The notes under the pieces: generated by a model
Seen by the model: the letters and a program-made list of their open reading frames with translations, nothing else
The model's database searches: none
What the model was told of the DNA's origin: nothing
In this document: positions 48,388 through 56,745 of the stretch, piece by piece
How positions within the stretch are numbered: the stretch's first letter is position 1
How the letters are laid out: each line of letters begins with the position of its first letter
Program-made: the position numbers and the translations under genes
DNA from: Pseudonocardia kunmingensis
GTDB taxonomy: Bacteria; Actinomycetota; Actinomycetes; Mycobacteriales; Pseudonocardiaceae
NCBI RefSeq assembly: GCF_006716445.1
Contig: NZ_VFPA01000002.1
Span: forward strand, 124,001 to 188,000
DNA: 64,000 bases
Direction of reading: 5' to 3'

Positions 48388-49335
48388 TCACGGCGCCTGC
48401 GTCGCCCCGGAGACGGTCAGCTCGACGTCGCCGTCACGGGTCGCACCGGGTGGGAGCTCGACACCGCGGCCCCGGGCGCGCCCGTCGGTCGTCCCGGTGC
48501 CGGGGATGGTGCTGGCCGGCTCGACCGCGCACGCGTGCCCGCGCCCGAACCAGGGGAAGCCCGTGCCGGCGTGCAGCTCCTGCCAGAGCCAGGCGTGCGG
48601 CCACGTCCGTGCCGGCCAGGTCACCCGCACCGCCAGGTCCAGGTCCGGGTTGGTGATCGTGTACCAGGCGCGGTCCCGGAACCCGGTGAGGCAGGCGAAG
48701 ACCGCGCGCGGCTCGTCGCAGCCGGGCAGCGTGGCCACCGGCTCGACCGGCCAGTCGTACGCGGCGTCCGCCTCGAGGAGCGTGCCGGGGATGGTCGGGT
48801 CGGCCAGCAGCCGGGTCGCGCCCGCGGCCAGGCGGGCGCCGCGGTCGATCAGCGGGTGGCCGAACGCCGGGTGCTGCACCCAGTGCACCTCCAGCGCGAC
48901 GGGCGCGAGGTTGGTGAGGCGCTCGGCGACGCGCAGCACGGGCCCGGTCACCGTGATCTCGCGCTGCAGCCGCAGCGGCGCCGTGGTCAGCTCGGTCTCG
49001 CACGCGATCGCGGACGGGCCCGCTGCCGTGACGCGCCACGGGACGAGCGCCGCCTCGCCGTGGAACCCCCACACCGTCCCGTGGGCCTGCCGCTCGTCGC
49101 CCGCGTTCGGGCACAGCACCTGCCAGCCGCCGCGGTAGCGCGTGTGCCAGTCGACGTGGGAGTTCCCCGTCGCGGGCGGCGGCGCGGCCGTCGCGGGGGA
49201 GCCCGACCACGGCGAGGAGAAAAGCACGTTCTCCCCGATCCGGGTCGGCACGACGGACACGATGTCCGCGCCGCGATCCGGATCGACCAGCACCTCCAGC
49301 TCCGGTGAGCTCAGCCGATGCCCGTCGCCACTCAT
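48388..49335 (-). CDS. Aldose 1-epimerase-like protein
   Basis: The 315-residue product has a galactose-mutarotase-like beta-sandwich: SSPELEVLVDPDRGADIVSVV at the start, GGWQVLCPNAGDERQAHGTVWGFHGEA with two His, LEVHWVQHPAFGHPLID and a C-terminal CAVEPASTIP with the usual catalytic Glu. These features match the GalM superfamily. The ATG overlaps the FGGY kinase stop by 4 bp, so it is the last gene of the seven-gene uronate/aldonate operon and probably interconverts anomers of the imported sugar. Confidence 0.85.
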   Translation of the reverse strand: MSGDGHRLSSPELEVLVDPDRGADIVSVVPTRIGENVLFSSPWSGSPATAAPPPATGNSHVDWHTRYRGGWQVLCPNAGDERQAHGTVWGFHGEAALVPWRVTAAGPSAIACETELTTAPLRLQREITVTGPVLRVAERLTNLAPVALEVHWVQHPAFGHPLIDRGARLAAGATRLLADPTIPGTLLEADAAYDWPVEPVATLPGCDEPRAVFACLTGFRDRAWYTITNPDLDLAVRVTWPARTWPHAWLWQELHAGTGFPWFGRGHACAVEPASTIPGTGTTDGRARGRGVELPPGATRDGDVELTVSGATQAP

Positions 49336-50783
49336 GCGGCCCCTCCTCGCCGCGCGAGCTCGGCCTCGACGTCGCGCAGGTACTCCCGGTACAGCACGTC
49401 GCCCGTGGCGATCTCGGCCGCGTCCGGGTGCTGGACGCCGGACCGGCCGCCCATGCGGCGCGAGCAGGTGCCGAGGGGGTCGCCGGTCACGGCGGCCGCC
49501 GCGAGGACGGCCGCGCCCAGCGCCGCCGTCTCCGCCTCGCGGTGCGCCACCAGCGGCCTGCCCAGCGTCTCGCGCTGCACCCGCGTCCACTCCGGCTGCG
49601 AGGCGCTGCGCCCGCCCAGGTGGACCGGGCCGGGAGGCACTCCGGTCGCCTCCGCCGCGGTGGCCAGCACGTGCCGCGTGCTCAGCACGATCCCGCGCAT
49701 CACCGCCCGGCCGACCTCGGCGGGCCCGGCGGCGCTGCCGAGGTCCTGCAGGACGCCGCGGACGTCGGGGCGCCAGAGGGGCGCGCGCTCGCCGTCGAGG
49801 TAGGGCAGGAACCGGGGGACGGCGGCGGGGTCGGCGGTCATGGCGAGCGCCACGAGCGCGTCGGGCTCGCGTCCCAGCAGGGCGGCCGCCCAGGCCAGCG
49901 CCGCCCCGCCTGCCTGGGTGGGCCCGTAGCAGATCGGCAGTGGCGCGCAGGTCGCCGGCACGGTGAGCAGCGGCGTCGGCCCGGCCGGCTCCGCGCCGGT
50001 GAGCCCGGCGATCTGCGAGGTCCCGGTGAGCAGGAACGCCGAGGGCTCCTCGAACGCCCCGATCCCGGCCATCCCGGCGAGCGCGTCGCTCCAGCCGACC
50101 GCGACGGGCACGCCCGCGGGCAGCCCGGACGCGGCGGCGCCGGTGCCGTCCACGCGGCCCAACAGCGACCAGGGGTCGCGCCGCGGCGGCAGCAGCGCCG
50201 GGCCGGTCCCCGCCGCCGCGAGCACCGGCAGGACCGGTTCCGCGCCGGCGTCCACGCGGCACAGGCCCTTCGACGACCACGGGTCGGTGGCGGCCACCCC
50301 GGTCAGCACGTGGCCGACGTGGTCCTTGGGCTGCAGCAGCCAGCGCGCCGCCGTGAGCGCCGCCGGCGCGTGCCGGGCGGCCCACAGCAGCTTGGCCGGC
50401 AGGTAGGACGGCCCCCACGGCAGGTCGGTGCCCACCGCGGCGCGGGCGTCGCCGACGTCGCGCTGGAGGTCCCGCGCCTCGTCGCCCGCGCGCACGTCCT
50501 GCCAGGTCAGGCACGGCAGCACCGCGCGCCGGTCGGCGCCGGCGAGCACCAGGCTCGGGGTGTGCCCGACGACCGCGACGCCGTCCGGGTCGCCCGCGTC
50601 CGCGCACTGGGCGACCACCGCCGCCAGGCCCCGCACCCAGTCGTCGGGGTCCTGCTCGACGTGGTCGCCCGCCCGCCGCGTCGGGTGCTCGGCGTGGCCG
50701 CGTGCGAGCACGGCACCGTCGTCGCCGACCGCGAGCGCCTTGACCGACGACGTGCCGACGTCGACGCCGAGCCAGACGCTCAC
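49332..50783 (-). CDS. FGGY-family carbohydrate kinase
   Basis: The 483-residue kinase has the N-terminal phosphate-binding turn VWLGVDVGTSSVKALAVGDDG, the substrate Asp region AVGWSDALAGMAGIG, and a C-terminal LHLGGRSASQPEWTRVQRETLGRPL adenosine site (seen as PVHLGGRSASQ). It resembles gluconokinase/xylulokinase relatives. The start is GTG 50783, overlapping the KDPG aldolase stop. In classical pathways 2-keto-3-deoxygluconate is phosphorylated by a PfkB kinase. Here the FGGY enzyme is the only kinase of the operon, so it may do that step or phosphorylate a pentulose or hexulose. Confidence 0.9.
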   Translation of the reverse strand: MSVWLGVDVGTSSVKALAVGDDGAVLARGHAEHPTRRAGDHVEQDPDDWVRGLAAVVAQCADAGDPDGVAVVGHTPSLVLAGADRRAVLPCLTWQDVRAGDEARDLQRDVGDARAAVGTDLPWGPSYLPAKLLWAARHAPAALTAARWLLQPKDHVGHVLTGVAATDPWSSKGLCRVDAGAEPVLPVLAAAGTGPALLPPRRDPWSLLGRVDGTGAAASGLPAGVPVAVGWSDALAGMAGIGAFEEPSAFLLTGTSQIAGLTGAEPAGPTPLLTVPATCAPLPICYGPTQAGGAALAWAAALLGREPDALVALAMTADPAAVPRFLPYLDGERAPLWRPDVRGVLQDLGSAAGPAEVGRAVMRGIVLSTRHVLATAAEATGVPPGPVHLGGRSASQPEWTRVQRETLGRPLVAHREAETAALGAAVLAAAAVTGDPLGTCSRRMGGRSGVQHPDAAEIATGDVLYREYLRDVEAELARRGGAA

Positions 50784-51394
50784 GACCTGACCAGCTCGAC
50801 GGCGCGGGCGGCCCGCCTGCGCACCTCATCCGCGCCGTGCTCGCCGCTCGTCCCGAGCTCGCGACCCACGGCCACCGCGCGCGCCCCGGCGGTGCGCCAC
50901 GTCGCCAGCACGTCGGGGTCGAGCCGGATCCCGCCGCTGATCACGTACCCGGCGCCGGGCACCAGCGGCGCGAGCTCGCCGAGGTAGCCCGGGGTGATCA
51001 TGCCGGCCGGGAACAGCTTGATCAGCCCGGCGCCCTCGGCGTGCGCGGCGTGCACCTCCGACGGGGTCAGCGCGCCGGGGACCGACAGCAGCTCGCGCTC
51101 CCGCGCCGCGGCGACGAAGCCGGGTGCGCAGCGGAACGACACCACGAACCGCGCTCCGGCGTCGGCGGCGCGGTGCACGTCGTCGGGGTCGGTGATGGTG
51201 CCGACCCCGACCGTGACGCCGTCCTCGGCGAGCCGGCGCACGGCGGTGAACACGTCGGGCGTGCTCATCGTCAGCTCGACCGCGCCGAGCCCGCCGTCGC
51301 GCAGGGCGGTGGCGGTGGCGACCGCGTCCTCGATGTCGGGGCAGCGCAGCACCGGCACCACGAACTGGGCGGCGAGCGCGTCGGCGGCGTTCAT
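50780..51394 (-). CDS. eda: KDPG/KHG aldolase
   Basis: The 204-residue class I aldolase has VELTMSTPD with Glu40 and LIKLFPAGMITPGYLGEL with Lys126, the Schiff-base lysine, plus VGVGTITDPDDVHRAADAGARFVVS. This is the compact EDA trimer fold that splits 2-keto-3-deoxy-6-phosphogluconate to pyruvate and glyceraldehyde 3-phosphate. It is flanked by mannonate dehydratase and the FGGY kinase, each overlapping by 4 bp, which supports the last step of a uronate route. A 6-phosphogalactonate aldolase (DgoA) role cannot be excluded. Confidence 0.92.
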   Translation of the reverse strand: MNAADALAAQFVVPVLRCPDIEDAVATATALRDGGLGAVELTMSTPDVFTAVRRLAEDGVTVGVGTITDPDDVHRAADAGARFVVSFRCAPGFVAAARERELLSVPGALTPSEVHAAHAEGAGLIKLFPAGMITPGYLGELAPLVPGAGYVISGGIRLDPDVLATWRTAGARAVAVGRELGTSGEHGADEVRRRAARAVELVRS

Positions 51395-52443
51395 GGGGTC
51401 CTCCCGGGGGTGACGGCGGCGATCAGGGCCTGGATGTAGCCGATGGCGTGGGCGCGCCCGCGGTAGCCGTAGCCGTCGTCGTCGACGAGGCCCGGCGTGT
51501 GGTCGTCGAGGATGAAGCCGTCGAAGCCCACGTCGTGCAGCGCCCGCACCACCTCGAGCGGCGAGTAGTTGCCCTCGCCGAGGAAGCACTCGGTGAAGCG
51601 GGGCATCGTGCCGGCCACGTCGCGCAGGTGCACGTAGAGGATCTTGCCGCGGGCGCCGAGGCGTGCGACGGCGTCGAGGACGGCCGCCTGCCCGCCCATC
51701 TCCGAGACGGTGCCCAGGCACAGCTCGACCCCCAGCGCCGGGCTGTCGACGACGGTGGCGGCGCGCTCGAGGGCGTCGACGCTGGTGAGGATCCGGGCAA
51801 CGCCGTGCAGCTCGTCGGCCGGCGGGTCGTCGGGGTGGAACCCGATGCGGACGCCCGCGTCCTCGGCCGCCGGGACGATCGCGCGCACGAAGTACTCGTA
51901 GTTGGCCCACAGCCGGTCGTGGTCGATGCGCGCGTCGCCGCCCAGGTGCGCGCCGCGCACCCAGGAGTCCTTCGCGTCGGCGATGCGCCGGTCGCGCCGC
52001 GCCACCCAGATCTCGTCGCGGCGGGCGGGGTCGGCGGCGACGGCGTGGTCGTAGGCCGAGACGGTGGCGCCGCCGCGCCCGGTCGCATCGAGGCCGGTGC
52101 GCCAGACCGACTGGAGCATGAAGTTCAGCCCGAGGACCGGCACGCCCGCCCGGCCGAGGTGGGTGATCGTCGCGCGGACGTGCGCGATCTGCTCGTCGCG
52201 TCCGGGCAGGCCGAGCAGCGCCTTGTCGTAGAAGTGGTTGGGCAGGTTCTCGATCGCCTCGACCCGCAGGCCGAACCCCGCCACCCGGTCCACGAGCGCC
52301 TGGACGTCGGCCTGCTCCCAGCGGTGCTCCCCGGGCAGGTCCGGCGTGTTGAACTGGACCCCCTCCACACCCAGCTGGGCGGCGAAGGTCAGGTACTCGT
52401 CGGTGGCGACCGGCGACTGGCCGACCGCGACGCGCAGCACCAC
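51391..52443 (-). CDS. uxuA: Mannonate dehydratase
   Basis: The 350-residue TIM-barrel protein has the UxuA pattern: QFNTPDLPGEHRWEQADVQALVDRVAGFGLRVEAIENLPNHFYDKALLGLPGRDEQ, VLGLNFMLQSVWRT, GVRIGFHPDDPP, LCLGTVSEMGGQ, and LYVHLRDVAGT...FGEGN-like FLGEGNYSPLEV with metal ligands. UxuA dehydrates D-mannonate to 2-keto-3-deoxygluconate. It begins one base after the SDR stop at GTG 52443. With the KDPG aldolase and an SDR it forms the core of a glucuronate/mannonate pathway. Confidence 0.93.
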   Translation of the reverse strand: MVLRVAVGQSPVATDEYLTFAAQLGVEGVQFNTPDLPGEHRWEQADVQALVDRVAGFGLRVEAIENLPNHFYDKALLGLPGRDEQIAHVRATITHLGRAGVPVLGLNFMLQSVWRTGLDATGRGGATVSAYDHAVAADPARRDEIWVARRDRRIADAKDSWVRGAHLGGDARIDHDRLWANYEYFVRAIVPAAEDAGVRIGFHPDDPPADELHGVARILTSVDALERAATVVDSPALGVELCLGTVSEMGGQAAVLDAVARLGARGKILYVHLRDVAGTMPRFTECFLGEGNYSPLEVVRALHDVGFDGFILDDHTPGLVDDDGYGYRGRAHAIGYIQALIAAVTPGRTP

Positions 52444-52444
52444 G

Positions 52445-53266
52445 TCAGCCCCCCTCGGGGAGGACGACGCCCGCGGCGGCGGTGAGCCCGCCGTCCACCC
52501 GGACCTCGCTGCCCGTCACGAACGACGAGCGCGGCCCGGCGAGGAAGGCGCACACCTCCGCCACCTCCTCCGGCCGCGCGCTGCGGCCCAGTGGGTGCGA
52601 GCGGCCCCACTCGGCGAGCAGCTCGGCCGGGTCCCCGTCGCCGGAGAACAGCGCGGCGGAGCTGCGCAGCATCGGGGTGTCCACCGATCCGGGGCACACC
52701 GCGTTGCAGCGGATCTGCTCGTGGGCGTGGTCGACGGCGATCGCCCGCGTCAACGCGTTGATGGCGCCCTTGCTCGCGGTGTAGGCGACGACGTCGGACT
52801 GCGACACGAAGGCCTGCACGGACGAGATGTTGACGATCGACCCGCCGCCCGCGGCGCGCATCAGCGGCACGAGGTGCTTGGCGAACAGGAAGATGCTCGT
52901 GACGTTGACGGCCAGCACCTCGTTCCAGACCGCCTCGTCGGTGCTCTCCACCGTGCCGTAGCGCTGGATGCCTGCCGCGTTGACCAGCACGTCGGCGCCC
53001 CCGAACTCGGCCTGCGCCTGCCGCGCGGCCTGCTCGGCGGTCGCGGCGCGGCTGACGTCGCCGACCACCTCGACGACCCGGGCGCCGCCGGCCCGCAGCC
53101 GCGCGGCGTGCTCGGCGAGCGCGTCGGCGTCCACGTCGCAGGCGACCATGCCGGCGCCCGCCGCGGCGAGCCGCGCGGCCACGGCGCCGCCGATGCCCTT
53201 CGCGGCGCCCGTGACCACGGCGGTCCGGCCCGCGAACTCCGACGGCGGGGCGGGCGGGGTGTTCAT
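52445..53266 (-). CDS. Short-chain dehydrogenase/reductase, likely uronate or aldonate oxidoreductase
   Basis: The 273-residue SDR has TGAAKGIGGAVAARLAAAG (NAD(P) motif TGxxxGIG, residues 20-27), VLVNAAGIQRYG (NAAG), IVNISSVQAFVSQS (catalytic Ser) and VAYTASKGAINAL (YxxxK). The C-terminal FVTGSEVRVDGGLTAAAGV is also typical. Between AGE-epimerase and mannonate dehydratase it most likely makes or oxidises mannonate, as fructuronate reductase or a sugar dehydrogenase would. It overlaps the AGE stop by 4 bp. Cofactor choice cannot be fixed; Asp after strand 2 (ACDVDAD) favours NAD. Confidence 0.92.
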   Translation of the reverse strand: MNTPPAPPSEFAGRTAVVTGAAKGIGGAVAARLAAAGAGMVACDVDADALAEHAARLRAGGARVVEVVGDVSRAATAEQAARQAQAEFGGADVLVNAAGIQRYGTVESTDEAVWNEVLAVNVTSIFLFAKHLVPLMRAAGGGSIVNISSVQAFVSQSDVVAYTASKGAINALTRAIAVDHAHEQIRCNAVCPGSVDTPMLRSSAALFSGDGDPAELLAEWGRSHPLGRSARPEEVAEVCAFLAGPRSSFVTGSEVRVDGGLTAAAGVVLPEGG

Positions 53267-54477
53267 GATGACCTCCTGTGCGCCGGTGCGAGCCCGGCGG
53301 CGACGCTGGTGGCGGTGGGAACGAGCGGGATCAGATGGGCCTGCAACGAGTGGTAGAGGTCCGGCTTGCCCGGCCACGGGCGCTCCGAGAGCGCCCCGTC
53401 GAGGGTGCGGACCGGGTACCAGCCGCCCCGGCGGTGGTCGACGAACCAGCGGTCGGCGTAGGCCCACAGCCGGACGTAGTCGTCCTCGTAGGCGGGCTCG
53501 CCGGTCGCCTCGGCCAGCGCGGCGGCGGCACCGATCGCCTCGGCCACCGGCCACCACACCACGTCCCCCACGACCGGCCGGCCTTCGGCGTCGATCGTGT
53601 AGGCGGGGTGGGAGCGGCCGGTCCACGCATCGGTGAACGCCTGCGCGTACAGCGCGCGGGCGGCGGGCAGCAGCCACTCCCGCTCCGGCGCCGCGGCGCG
53701 CAGCTGGACGAGCAGCCGCGCCCACTCCCATGAGTGCCCGGGCAGCGTCCCGAACGGGCGGTAGACGTCGAACGGCTGGTCGCGGTGGTAGTCGGGAAGC
53801 GGCCGCCAGGCCTCGTCGTGGTGCTCCTGGACGCGCCAGCCGTGCCGACGGGCCTCGTCGTCGATCAGGTGCCCCGCCACGCTCAGCGCGCGGTCGAGGA
53901 ACAGCCGCTCGCCGGTCGCGTCGTGCGCGGTGAGCAGGGCCTCGACGAGGTGCATGTTGCTGTTCTGCCCGCGGTAGGCCTCGACCGGCTCCCAGCCGCG
54001 CGTGAAGTCCTCGCGGTAGCGGCCCTCCTCGGCGGCCCAGAACCGCTCCTCGAGCACGGTGGCCGCGTCGTCGAGCAGGTCGGTGCCGCGTCGTGCTCCC
54101 GCCACCGCCGCCGCGGCGCCGGCCAGCAGCACGAAGGCGTGGCCGTAGGCGCGCTTGCCGTCGTCGGCGGGCGTGCCCAGCTCCCAGCGGTAGCCGCCGT
54201 GCGCGCCGTCGCGGTGCCGGTCGAGCAGCCAGGCGACGCCGGCGTCGGCGAGCTCGCGCGCGCCGGGGCGGCCCATCAGGTGGGCGAGCGCGAAGGAGTA
54301 GGTGAGCCGGGCCTGGCCCACGAGGTCGCGGACCGGCGTGGGCAGCGGCGCACCGTCGAGGTCGAGCGCGCGGAAGCCGCCCTCGGCGTCGGGTGCGGCG
54401 TACTGGAAGAACGCGACCAGGTCGTGGGCCCGCGCCTGCAGCAGTGCGCGGTGCAGGTCGCCGCGGTGCCAGCTCAC
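53263..54477 (-). CDS. AGE-family sugar epimerase/isomerase
   Basis: The 404-residue protein has an (alpha/alpha)6 barrel pattern with repeated His-rich motifs: RAYGHAFVLLAGAA, GQNSNMHLVEALL, GTLPGHSWEWARLL and PDLYHSLQAHLIPL, the catalytic His and Arg motifs of N-acylglucosamine 2-epimerase and mannose isomerase relatives. The branch includes mannose isomerase, cellobiose epimerase and sulfoquinovose isomerase. GTG 54477 overlaps the MFS stop and begins near the first helix. It probably converts the imported sugar to the ketose used by the SDR. Confidence 0.9.
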   Translation of the reverse strand: MSWHRGDLHRALLQARAHDLVAFFQYAAPDAEGGFRALDLDGAPLPTPVRDLVGQARLTYSFALAHLMGRPGARELADAGVAWLLDRHRDGAHGGYRWELGTPADDGKRAYGHAFVLLAGAAAAVAGARRGTDLLDDAATVLEERFWAAEEGRYREDFTRGWEPVEAYRGQNSNMHLVEALLTAHDATGERLFLDRALSVAGHLIDDEARRHGWRVQEHHDEAWRPLPDYHRDQPFDVYRPFGTLPGHSWEWARLLVQLRAAAPEREWLLPAARALYAQAFTDAWTGRSHPAYTIDAEGRPVVGDVVWWPVAEAIGAAAALAEATGEPAYEDDYVRLWAYADRWFVDHRRGGWYPVRTLDGALSERPWPGKPDLYHSLQAHLIPLVPTATSVAAGLAPAHRRSS

Positions 54478-55874
54478 CGCCCGGCCCCGACCCGGAACGT
54501 CCCGGCGCGCAGGCTCGCCTCGATCTGTTCCAGGCTGCGCCCTCTGGTCTCGGGGACGAGCCGCAGCACGAACAACCAGGCGAGCGCGTTGACGACGGCG
54601 TACATCCAGAAGGTCGCGGTGACGCCGATGCCCTCGGTGAGCGACAGGGTGGTCAGCGCCACGAGGAGGTTGAACACCCACACGGTGAGCGCGGACGCGC
54701 TGGTCGCGGCCCCGCGCACGCTCAACGGGAAGACCTCGGAGCCGTAGAGCCACAGCACGACAGACAGGCTGCCGCCGTTGAACGCGATGAAGCCCATGAT
54801 CGCGGCCACCGCCACCCCGCGCCCGGCGCCCTCGGGGTCACCGCCGAGGAACACCGCTCCCAGCACGACGAGGCTGAGCACCGCCAGCGGCAGCAGGACG
54901 AGCAGCAGCCGGCGCCGGCCGATGCGGTCGACGAGGAAGGTCCCGACGACCACCATCAGCATGTTCACGACGCCGACACCGACCGTGGCGAGGATCGCGG
55001 CGGACTCGCCGAAGCCGGACGTGGCCAGGATGGTGGGCGCGTAGTAGATCACCACGTTCACGCCGGTGATCTGCGAGAACATGGCGAGGCCCAGCCCGGC
55101 GACGAGCGCGGGCCGCACCCAGCGCTGGGCCAGCAGGTCGCGGAACCGGCCGCCCTCGTCGTGGCGGCTCGCCTCGATCTCGGCGACCTCGGCGGCGACG
55201 TCGGCGCCCGCGCCGCGCACGCGGCGCAGCACCTGCGCGGCGGCGTCGGCGCCGCGGTGGATCAGCAGCCAGCGCGGGCTCTCCGGCAGCACGACCATCG
55301 CGAGCGCGAGCACCAGTGCGGGCACCACGCCGAGGCCGAACATCTGGCGCCACCCCGAGCCGCCGCTGAAGGCGTAGCCGGCGACGTAGGCGGCGAGGAT
55401 GCCGACCGTGATCATGAGCTGGAACAGCACCACGAGCCCGCCGCGGGTGCGCGCGGGGGAGAGCTCGGCGATGTAGACGGGCACGATCTGCGAGGACGCG
55501 CCGACCGCGATGCCCAGCAGCAGGCGGGCGACGATGAGCAGGGCGGCGTTCGGGGCGAACGCGGCGGCGAGGGCGCCGACCGCGAAGACGATCGCGGTGA
55601 TCAGCACGACCGGGCGTCGTCCGAGCCGGTCGGAGAGCCGCCCGCTGCCCAGCGCGCCGAGGATCGCCCCGACCAGGATCGCGCTCACCACGATCTGCTG
55701 CATCCCCGAGCCGATCGCGAAGTCCTCGGCGATGTAGAGCAGCGCCGCGGAGATGATGCCGGTGTCGTAGCCGAACAGGAGGCCGCCGACGGCGGCGGCC
55801 GCGGCGACCACGTACACGAAGCGGCCCGATCCTCCGGTCACGGGCACCGTCCGGTCGCTGGTCACGTCCTCCAT
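54474..55874 (-). CDS. Sugar-porter MFS transporter
   Basis: The 466-residue carrier has the sugar-porter signatures: GLLFGYDTGIISAALLYI (helix 1), GRLSDRLGRRPVVLI (loop 2-3), PVYIAELSPARTRGGLVVLFQLMITVGI (PESPRWL at VLPESPRWLLIHRG), QITGVNVVIYYAPTIL (helix 7) and VPETRGRSLEQIE at the end. These residues are those of XylE/GLUT-type proton-coupled sugar importers. ATG 55874 follows GGAGG. It leads the seven-gene operon and diverges from the GntR gene across a shared dyad, so expression should respond to the pathway sugar. Confidence 0.95.
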   Translation of the reverse strand: MEDVTSDRTVPVTGGSGRFVYVVAAAAAVGGLLFGYDTGIISAALLYIAEDFAIGSGMQQIVVSAILVGAILGALGSGRLSDRLGRRPVVLITAIVFAVGALAAAFAPNAALLIVARLLLGIAVGASSQIVPVYIAELSPARTRGGLVVLFQLMITVGILAAYVAGYAFSGGSGWRQMFGLGVVPALVLALAMVVLPESPRWLLIHRGADAAAQVLRRVRGAGADVAAEVAEIEASRHDEGGRFRDLLAQRWVRPALVAGLGLAMFSQITGVNVVIYYAPTILATSGFGESAAILATVGVGVVNMLMVVVGTFLVDRIGRRRLLLVLLPLAVLSLVVLGAVFLGGDPEGAGRGVAVAAIMGFIAFNGGSLSVVLWLYGSEVFPLSVRGAATSASALTVWVFNLLVALTTLSLTEGIGVTATFWMYAVVNALAWLFVLRLVPETRGRSLEQIEASLRAGTFRVGAGR

Positions 55875-55895
55875 GACGCACCCTCCTCGAGTTGA

Positions 55896-55911
55896 TATGG
55901 CTGCTACCATA
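55896..55911. promoter_or_regulatory. GntR-type operator in the divergent region
   Basis: TATGG-CTGCTA-CCATA (55896-55911) is a 16-bp dyad lying between the divergent sugar-MFS operon and the GntR gene, with ATACAA-like promoter words next to it. The location and the NTGG...CCAN form fit an FadR/UxuR-type site, presumably bound by the adjacent GntR protein. Confidence 0.6.
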
Positions 55912-55920
55912 CAAGCTGCC

Positions 55921-56712
55921 ATGTCACGCTCCGCAAGACGCGAGGGGACGGCTCCGCCCATGGACGCACCTGGGGCACCGGATCGCAGCGCGCTGCTGCT
56001 GGCGCGCACCGCCAACGCGCAGGCGCCGCAGCTGAGCGCGCGCCAGCGCGTCCACGCGCTGCTGCGCGCGCGGATCGTGTCGTTGGAGCTGCGGCCGGGC
56101 ACGGCGTTGTCGGAGAACGAGCTCGCCGCCGAGCTGCAGGTCAGCCGCACCCCGGTGCGGGAGAGCCTGATCCTGCTGGCGGACGAGGCGTTGGCGGAGA
56201 TCTACCCGCGGCTGGGCACCTTCGTGTCGCGCATCCGGCCGGAGGCGGTCGCCGAGGCGCAGTTCGTGCGGGAGGCGATCGAGCTGGCGGGACTGCGGGA
56301 GGCCGCTCCGCGCGTGCGAGCGGGCGACCTCGCCGACCTGCGCGCGCTGCTGGCGGCCCAGCGGGAGGCCGTCGGTGAGCCGGGGGCGGGCCGGTTCTTC
56401 GAGCTCGACGAGGCCTTCCACCAGCGGCTGCTCGACGTCAGCGGGCACCGGACCGCGTGGAAGGTGGTCAACACGGCGAAGGCCCACCTCGACCGCGCGC
56501 GCCGGTTGAGCCTGCCGATGCCCGAGATCGTCTCGAAGATGGTCGACCAGCACGAGCAGGTCGTCGAGCGGCTGGCGGCCGGTGACGGCGGCGGTGCCGA
56601 GACGGCGCTGCGCACCCACCTGCGCGCGGTGCTGCACGACATCGACGAGATCCGGCGGCGGAACCCGTGGTACTTCGCGGAGCCGGACCCGGCAGTACCC
56701 GAACGCACCTGA
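55921..56712 (+). CDS. GntR-family (FadR subgroup) regulator
   Basis: The product has an N-terminal winged helix (RQRVHALLRARIVSLELRPGTALSENELAAELQVSRTPVRESLILLADEALAEIYPRLGTFVSRI) and an all-helical FCD ligand domain (VREAIELAGLREAAPR, FELDEAFHQRLLDVSGH, DQHEQVVERLAAGDGGGAETALRTHL) with the metal-ligand Asp and His residues. ATG 55921 (263 residues) would be leaderless from a promoter at the operator; ATG 55960 after GAGGGGA is an equal alternative. It likely represses the divergent uronate operon and is probably transcribed with the Nramp-like gene 33 bp downstream. Confidence 0.88.
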   Translation: MSRSARREGTAPPMDAPGAPDRSALLLARTANAQAPQLSARQRVHALLRARIVSLELRPGTALSENELAAELQVSRTPVRESLILLADEALAEIYPRLGTFVSRIRPEAVAEAQFVREAIELAGLREAAPRVRAGDLADLRALLAAQREAVGEPGAGRFFELDEAFHQRLLDVSGHRTAWKVVNTAKAHLDRARRLSLPMPEIVSKMVDQHEQVVERLAAGDGGGAETALRTHLRAVLHDIDEIRRRNPWYFAEPDPAVPERT

Positions 56713-56745
56713 TCGCACCTGATCGCACCGAGGCGAGGAGGACCG